IMG/VR virus record: IMGVR_UViG_3300021185_002226
Span: 1-23,654 of that record
Length of the DNA: 23,654 nucleotides
Strand: one strand, 5' to 3'
Origin: a virus
Shown here: one piece after another, positions 19,810 through 23,654 of the stretch
How the letters are laid out: each line of letters begins with the position of its first letter
Numbering within the stretch: the first letter of the stretch is position 1
Made by a program: the position numbers and the translations under genes
Notes under the pieces: model-generated
What the model was told of the DNA's origin: nothing
The model's input: the letters and a program-made list of their open reading frames with translations, nothing else
Database searches by the model: none

Positions 19810-20882
19810 TATAAACTTAACCCCGATAGTGTTTTATCATCAACATCTTGTTTTACTCCACCAGTTACATAAGATGTGATTTCTGTTTCTTGTGGAGCGA
19901 CTTGTACATTTCCTCCACCAATCCATTTTTCAGTCCATGGTAAAGGATTCATTTGAGGAACAGTATAAGGACATGTTAATCCTACTGCTCTCATTCTTTT
20001 ACAACCAATCCATTCGATATATTGTTTTAATATGGTTTCATTTAATCCAATCATTGAACCATCTTTGAATAAATATGAAGCCCATTCTTTTTCTTGTTCG
20101 ATTACATTAACAAATAATTTTGTGGCGTCTTCTTGTTCTTCTTTTGCTATTTTGGCCATCTGAGGGTCTTCTTCCAATAACCTTTTAATCATTACTGTTG
20201 TACCGGCCAAATGTGTATTTTCATCTCTTGCAATAAATTTAATTATTTTTGCATTACCTTCCATTTTCTTTAATTCAGCAAATGCCCAAGAACATGCAAA
20301 TGAAACATAAAACCTAATTCCTTCTAATGCATTTGCACTCATTAAACACATATATAAGGACCTTTTATGTTCTCTTTTATTTGTAGCATAATTATTATTT
20401 TGTATTAAATCATCGTAATATTTTCCAATCTCATTACCACATTCGACAATTTCTTTTACATCTAGCATCTTATCAAAGACTACACCAGGGTCTGAATATA
20501 TGTTCCTAATAATATGAGTATAAGAACGAGAATGAATCGTCTCAAAAAAAGACCATGTTTCAATCCAGTTTTCAACCTCGGGTAACGAACATATAGGAAG
20601 GAAAGCAAGGTTCGGGGCCCGACCTTGAACAGAGTCCAATAATATTTGACGTTTGAGGTTCGATGTGAAGATGTGTTGTTCGTGCGTCGTAAGCTCATGG
20701 AAATCCTTTTTATCTTTAGAAACATCTACTTCCTCTGGTCTCCAAAAGAATCCTAGTTGCTTTTCTGTTATTTTATCTATCTGTGGATATTTTAATTGGT
20801 CGTATCTTGCTACATCTACACCCTCATCAAAAAACATATTCTTTTTTAGATGTGATTTTTTATTTTTCTTTAGTACTGACAT
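19809..20882 (-). CDS. nrdB: Class Ia ribonucleotide reductase, beta subunit
   Basis: 357 aa, collinear with E. coli NrdB. Di-iron ligands and radical site visible: D83 (LLDSVQGR), E114 and H117 (ETIHSRSY), tyrosyl radical Y121, then ALEGIRFYVSFACSWAF with a Glu ligand, and ARDENTHLAGT with Glu and His. Residues VQVAPQETEITSY and the C-terminal DDKTLSGLSL, the tail that docks on NrdA, are present. Generates and holds the radical needed for deoxynucleotide production. Its start overlaps the 79-aa gene by 23 bases. The di-iron centre and the phage Fe-S genes at the other end may both reflect iron demand in infection, which is inference. Confidence 0.97.
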   Translation of the reverse strand: MSVLKKNKKSHLKKNMFFDEGVDVARYDQLKYPQIDKITEKQLGFFWRPEEVDVSKDKKDFHELTTHEQHIFTSNLKRQILLDSVQGRAPNLAFLPICSLPEVENWIETWSFFETIHSRSYTHIIRNIYSDPGVVFDKMLDVKEIVECGNEIGKYYDDLIQNNNYATNKREHKRSLYMCLMSANALEGIRFYVSFACSWAFAELKKMEGNAKIIKFIARDENTHLAGTTVMIKRLLEEDPQMAKIAKEEQEDATKLFVNVIEQEKEWASYLFKDGSMIGLNETILKQYIEWIGCKRMRAVGLTCPYTVPQMNPLPWTEKWIGGGNVQVAPQETEITSYVTGGVKQDVDDKTLSGLSL

Positions 20883-21099
20883 TAGGCTTTGGCCTCCATG
20901 ATATTGTTGATTTAGTTTCTATTGCGTCTTGCGCACACTGTATATATTCTTTATCTTCTTCTGAGAGTACTGACCAAAATTTACTTATTGTTAAGGTATG
21001 GTCATACACAACCTCAGGCTTTTTCATATGATAATCCTGTTCCATCCAACTTTGTAAGATGTCCATTCTTTGATTTATCTTATCTGTTAAATTTTGCAT
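20860..21099 (-). CDS. Small conserved protein between nrdA and nrdB
   Basis: 79 aa, soluble and helical at the N-terminus (TDKINQRMDILQSWMEQDYH), then HTLTISKFWSVLSEEDKEYIQCAQDAIE (two parts) and a basic end. Overlaps the nrdA 3' end by 13 bases and the nrdB start by 23. No family recognised. Position suggests a partner or regulator of the reductase. Confidence 0.78.
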   Translation of the reverse strand: MQNLTDKINQRMDILQSWMEQDYHMKKPEVVYDHTLTISKFWSVLSEEDKEYIQCAQDAIETKSTISWRPKPNVSTKEK

Positions 21100-23396
21100 G
21101 AATCGCAGTCGTCATCCTCCTCTATTTGTTGTTCCGTTCCTGTATAATATGTATGATGGTCATCTTCCTTCATTTCTCCTGCACCATCGTATGTGTTGAA
21201 ATAATATAATTGTTTTAAACCATACTTATATGCTGTAACAAGGTCAGAGAGCATCGCAGACATAGGTACCTTATGGTCCTCGTAATGTTCTGGATTATAT
21301 GATGTATTAACTGATATACCTTGGTCAATATATTTTTGCAATATACCACAAATCGCAAGGTATCCCTCTGGGGATTTTTGGTCCCACAGTAAATCATATT
21401 TATTTTTCAGATGATGATAACCAGGTACGACCTGTGCCATCACTCCATCTTTACTCTGTTTGTACGATACCAATGCTCTTGGTGGTTCAATACCATTCGT
21501 ACTGTTACTTATCTGAGCGCTAGTTTCAGCCGGCATTAATGCCATAAGAGTAGAGTTACGAATGCCATTCTCTCTGAGTTGTTTTCTCAACCCTTTCCAA
21601 TCGCACAGTTCTCTATGCTTCGTTAAATTATCTATAGCCTCTTTTTTATAAGTATCGATAGGAACTATTCCTTGTGAATATTTCGTATCATTATTATATA
21701 TCACTTTTCCTTTCTCAATAGCCAAATCTGCAGAGGCTTTTATCAAATAATATGACCATGCTTCTGCGTATTCATCTACTATTTCGTATGCAGATTCATC
21801 ATATTTTAAACCTCGTTTCGCTAGGAAATATGCGAGGTTGATGATTCCCACCCCAAGGGGGCGTCTAGATAATGTACCTTGTTCTGCTGCTGGTATAGGA
21901 TACCCTTGATAATCAAGAAGCTCATCAAGAGCCCTAACACAAAGGTCGCAATATTTTTCAAACTCATTTGTTTCATTTATTAATCCCCAATTTATTGCCG
22001 ACAATGTACATAAAGAGATTTCTCCATCTGTATCATCATGGCTGTTTAATGGACTTGTTGGTAAATCGATTTCACAACAAAGGTTGCTCATTCGGATTGG
22101 TGCTCTTCTTGGATTAAATGCTCCATGCTCATTTGCATGGTCAACATTCATTACATATATCCTACCTGTGTCTTTTCTTTCTGTTAAAAACATCTGAAAC
22201 ACTTCAAGAGCTGGTAATGTTTTTTTCCTTATTGATGTTTTCCTTTCATATGTTTCATATAATTCTTTAAATTTTTCCTGGTCATCAAAGAATGATTCAT
22301 ATAAACCTGGCACATCGTTAGGGTCAAAGAAGGTAATATTACCACCTTGTAATAACCTTTCGTACATTAGTTTATTGAACTGAAACGCATAATCCATGTG
22401 CCTCACTCTTGTTTCCTCAACGCCTTTATTGTTCTTTAATACAACTAGGTCCTCAAATTCATAATGCCATATTGGCAGGTAAACCGTTGCTGCACCGCCT
22501 CTAACGCCGCCTTGTGAACAGCTTTTGACAGCCGATTGGAAATATTTCAAAAATGGTATAAGTCCTGTATGTACTACTGAACCATCTCCTATTTTTGCCC
22601 CTAAGGCTCGAATAGAACCTGCACCTATTCCAATCCCTGCTTTCTTACTTATGTATTTAACGATCGAAGTAGCAGTAGCATTAATACTGTCGAGGCTATC
22701 GCCAGACTCGATAAGTACACAACTAGAAAACTGACGCGTCGGCGTTCTAACTCCTGCCATAATCGGTGTAGGTAATGAGATATAAAATTGACTAGTCGCA
22801 TCATAATAATCCTTTACATATTTTAATCTGTTATCTTTATACTTTGCAAACAAAGTCATGGAAATCATCATATATAAAATCTGAGGTGTTTCATATATTT
22901 TCTTTGTTCGTCTGTCCTGAACTAAATATTTACCTCTGAATTGTTCCATACCTGCATATGTAAATGAATCATCTCTATCATGTTTAATATAAGCATCTAA
23001 TTCACATATTTCATCTTCAGTATATTGTTCTAAAATTTCCTCATCATATACTCCTCGTTCAACATTTGTTTCAATGATTTGTGTAAGAGGTGGAACTTGG
23101 AAGTCGCCATAGGCTTCTTTTCTTAGTTTATAAGATATTAAACGCGCTGCAACAAACTGATAGTTTGGAGTGTGTTCAGATATAAGCTCTGCAGCAGATT
23201 TAATTAATAACTCATGAATATCATAAGCTGGGATTTTATCAAATAATTGTATGTTTGATTTAAGTTCTACCTCGGACATTGATACGCCACTGATACCTTC
23301 TACAGCCCACTCGAGGACTTTATGTACCTTTTCTAGGTCGAACTTTTGTATTGAACCGTCACGCTTGGTGACATTTATAATTGTTGAATTCATCAT
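21087..23396 (-). CDS. nrdA: Class Ia ribonucleotide reductase, alpha subunit
   Basis: 769 aa, close to the 761 aa of E. coli NrdA and similar throughout. N-terminal ATP-cone (VTKRDGSIQKFDLEKVHKVL, 9-28), then PTRQFSSCVLIESGDSLDS with an active-site Cys, AGIGIGAGSIRALG, KSCSQGGVRGGAAT, SNLCCEIDLPT with the thiyl-radical region, CTLSAINWG, NSTLMALMPAETSAQISN, and a C-terminal CDSC pair that is re-reduced by glutaredoxin. Reduces ribonucleoside diphosphates for phage DNA synthesis. Two adjacent ATGs (23396, 23393); the predicted transcript begins about three bases before the first. First gene of the operon that runs to 18238. Confidence 0.98.
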   Translation of the reverse strand: MMNSTIINVTKRDGSIQKFDLEKVHKVLEWAVEGISGVSMSEVELKSNIQLFDKIPAYDIHELLIKSAAELISEHTPNYQFVAARLISYKLRKEAYGDFQVPPLTQIIETNVERGVYDEEILEQYTEDEICELDAYIKHDRDDSFTYAGMEQFRGKYLVQDRRTKKIYETPQILYMMISMTLFAKYKDNRLKYVKDYYDATSQFYISLPTPIMAGVRTPTRQFSSCVLIESGDSLDSINATATSIVKYISKKAGIGIGAGSIRALGAKIGDGSVVHTGLIPFLKYFQSAVKSCSQGGVRGGAATVYLPIWHYEFEDLVVLKNNKGVEETRVRHMDYAFQFNKLMYERLLQGGNITFFDPNDVPGLYESFFDDQEKFKELYETYERKTSIRKKTLPALEVFQMFLTERKDTGRIYVMNVDHANEHGAFNPRRAPIRMSNLCCEIDLPTSPLNSHDDTDGEISLCTLSAINWGLINETNEFEKYCDLCVRALDELLDYQGYPIPAAEQGTLSRRPLGVGIINLAYFLAKRGLKYDESAYEIVDEYAEAWSYYLIKASADLAIEKGKVIYNNDTKYSQGIVPIDTYKKEAIDNLTKHRELCDWKGLRKQLRENGIRNSTLMALMPAETSAQISNSTNGIEPPRALVSYKQSKDGVMAQVVPGYHHLKNKYDLLWDQKSPEGYLAICGILQKYIDQGISVNTSYNPEHYEDHKVPMSAMLSDLVTAYKYGLKQLYYFNTYDGAGEMKEDDHHTYYTGTEQQIEEDDDCDSCKI

Positions 23397-23405
23397 AATA
23401 TATAT

Positions 23406-23434
23406 ATTATATCACAAACCAAATGGTTTGTAAA
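23406..23434 (-). promoter_or_regulatory. Sigma70-type early promoter for the nrdA operon
   Basis: -35 TTTACA (23429-23434), 17-base spacer, -10 TATAAT (23406-23411). Nine bases (ATATATATT) separate the -10 from ATG 23396, so the leader is about three bases. Same form as the other three early promoters, but followed by ATATAT rather than ATACC. Confidence 0.87.
23415..23430. repeat. Perfect inverted repeat in the nrdA promoter spacer
   Basis: CAAACCA-AA-TGGTTTG: seven-base arms around two bases, lying wholly between the -10 and -35 boxes and touching the -35. Well placed to act as an operator. It does not match the NrdR box consensus. Confidence 0.6.
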
Positions 23435-23454
23435 CCAAAATTTTATGTTATTTT

Positions 23455-23654
23455 TTAACCGCGAATGTCGGCAGTCGCCTCAGGTGTTTGAATACCTACA
23501 CCCACACCTTTGTCACCGTTAGGCATAGTAACGTTTCTATAATATATAACGACTTCACCTAATTGTTTTATGTATCTTTTAAGTTCTTGCATATCTTCAG
23601 CCATAACTTTATAGTCACCAACTGATGTAGCTACAAAAACTACTTCACCATTAT
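23455..23654 (-). CDS. Phage protein C-terminus (5' end beyond window), unknown function
   Basis: Open frame entering from the right edge and ending at TAA 23455; 65 complete residues are visible. They include YKVMAEDMQELKRYIKQLGE and VVIYYRNVTMPNGDKGVGVG, ending TPEATADIRG. Helix followed by strands, soluble; no family recognised from this fragment. The nrdA promoter region follows 20 bases after its stop, with no clear terminator between. Confidence 0.75.
   Translation of the reverse strand, partial: NGEVVFVATSVGDYKVMAEDMQELKRYIKQLGEVVIYYRNVTMPNGDKGVGVGIQTPEATADIRG

Noticed and set aside
23406-23434. NrdR box in the nrdA promoter
   Set aside because: The inverted repeat there (CAAACCA/TGGTTTG) does not match the NrdR consensus, and no second phased box is present.

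Overview
This window looks like part of a marine T4-like tailed-phage (myovirus) genome. It is AT-rich, very compact, and every gene I can support lies on the minus strand, so transcription runs from high to low coordinates. The evidence for a phage is T4-type RNase H, class Ia ribonucleotide reductase with glutaredoxin, a T4-lysozyme-type endolysin, a SegE-like GIY-YIG protein, many small conserved phage proteins joined by TAATG or ATGA overlaps, and T4-type late promoters (TATAAATA). The overall flavour resembles T4-like phages of streamlined marine bacteria such as SAR11 or methylophiles; the host is an inference.

Right part, about 12.4 to 23.6 kb: early, nucleotide and DNA metabolism genes. 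Four sigma70-like promoters share TTTACA-N17-TATAAT. The nrdA promoter drives nrdA, a 79-aa protein, nrdB, two 55-aa one-helix membrane proteins, a membrane-anchored cytochrome c, glutaredoxin, a 45-aa zinc ribbon and the GIY-YIG protein. The next promoter drives an unknown protein, rnh, a DUF6433-like protein and two small proteins. The third drives a SWIM zinc-finger protein, a conserved phage protein, a capsule-polysaccharide-synthesis-like protein, a 31-aa membrane peptide, and a PD-(D/E)XK exonuclease. The fourth drives a HAD phosphatase and small conserved genes. Three of the four promoters sit so close to the ATG that their transcripts should be nearly or fully leaderless.

Middle, about 7.3 to 11.6 kb: late genes. 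These are a probable virion or adhesin protein, two Fe/2OG-oxygenase-like proteins flanking an ATP-grasp enzyme and a 44-aa membrane peptide, an endolysin, and a Lys/Pro/Ala-rich AT-hook protein, closed by a hairpin terminator.

Left part, 1 to 7.26 kb: immediately after that terminator a TATAAATA late promoter starts an unusual cluster. In order it encodes a small virion-like protein, two related membrane/coiled-coil proteins, CsgF, CsgG, a curlin-like protein, a FecR-domain protein, a second curlin-like protein, IscU, an IscA-type Fe-S carrier and a CHASE2-class III adenylate cyclase that runs off the left edge. This is a phage-borne type VIII (curli) secretion system joined to Fe-S assembly and a transmembrane cyclic-nucleotide sensor. 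It is the most striking system in the window, with the cytochrome c cassette inside the ribonucleotide reductase operon second.

I saw no tRNA, rRNA, CRISPR array or insertion sequence. No stretch longer than about 300 bases lacks a gene.
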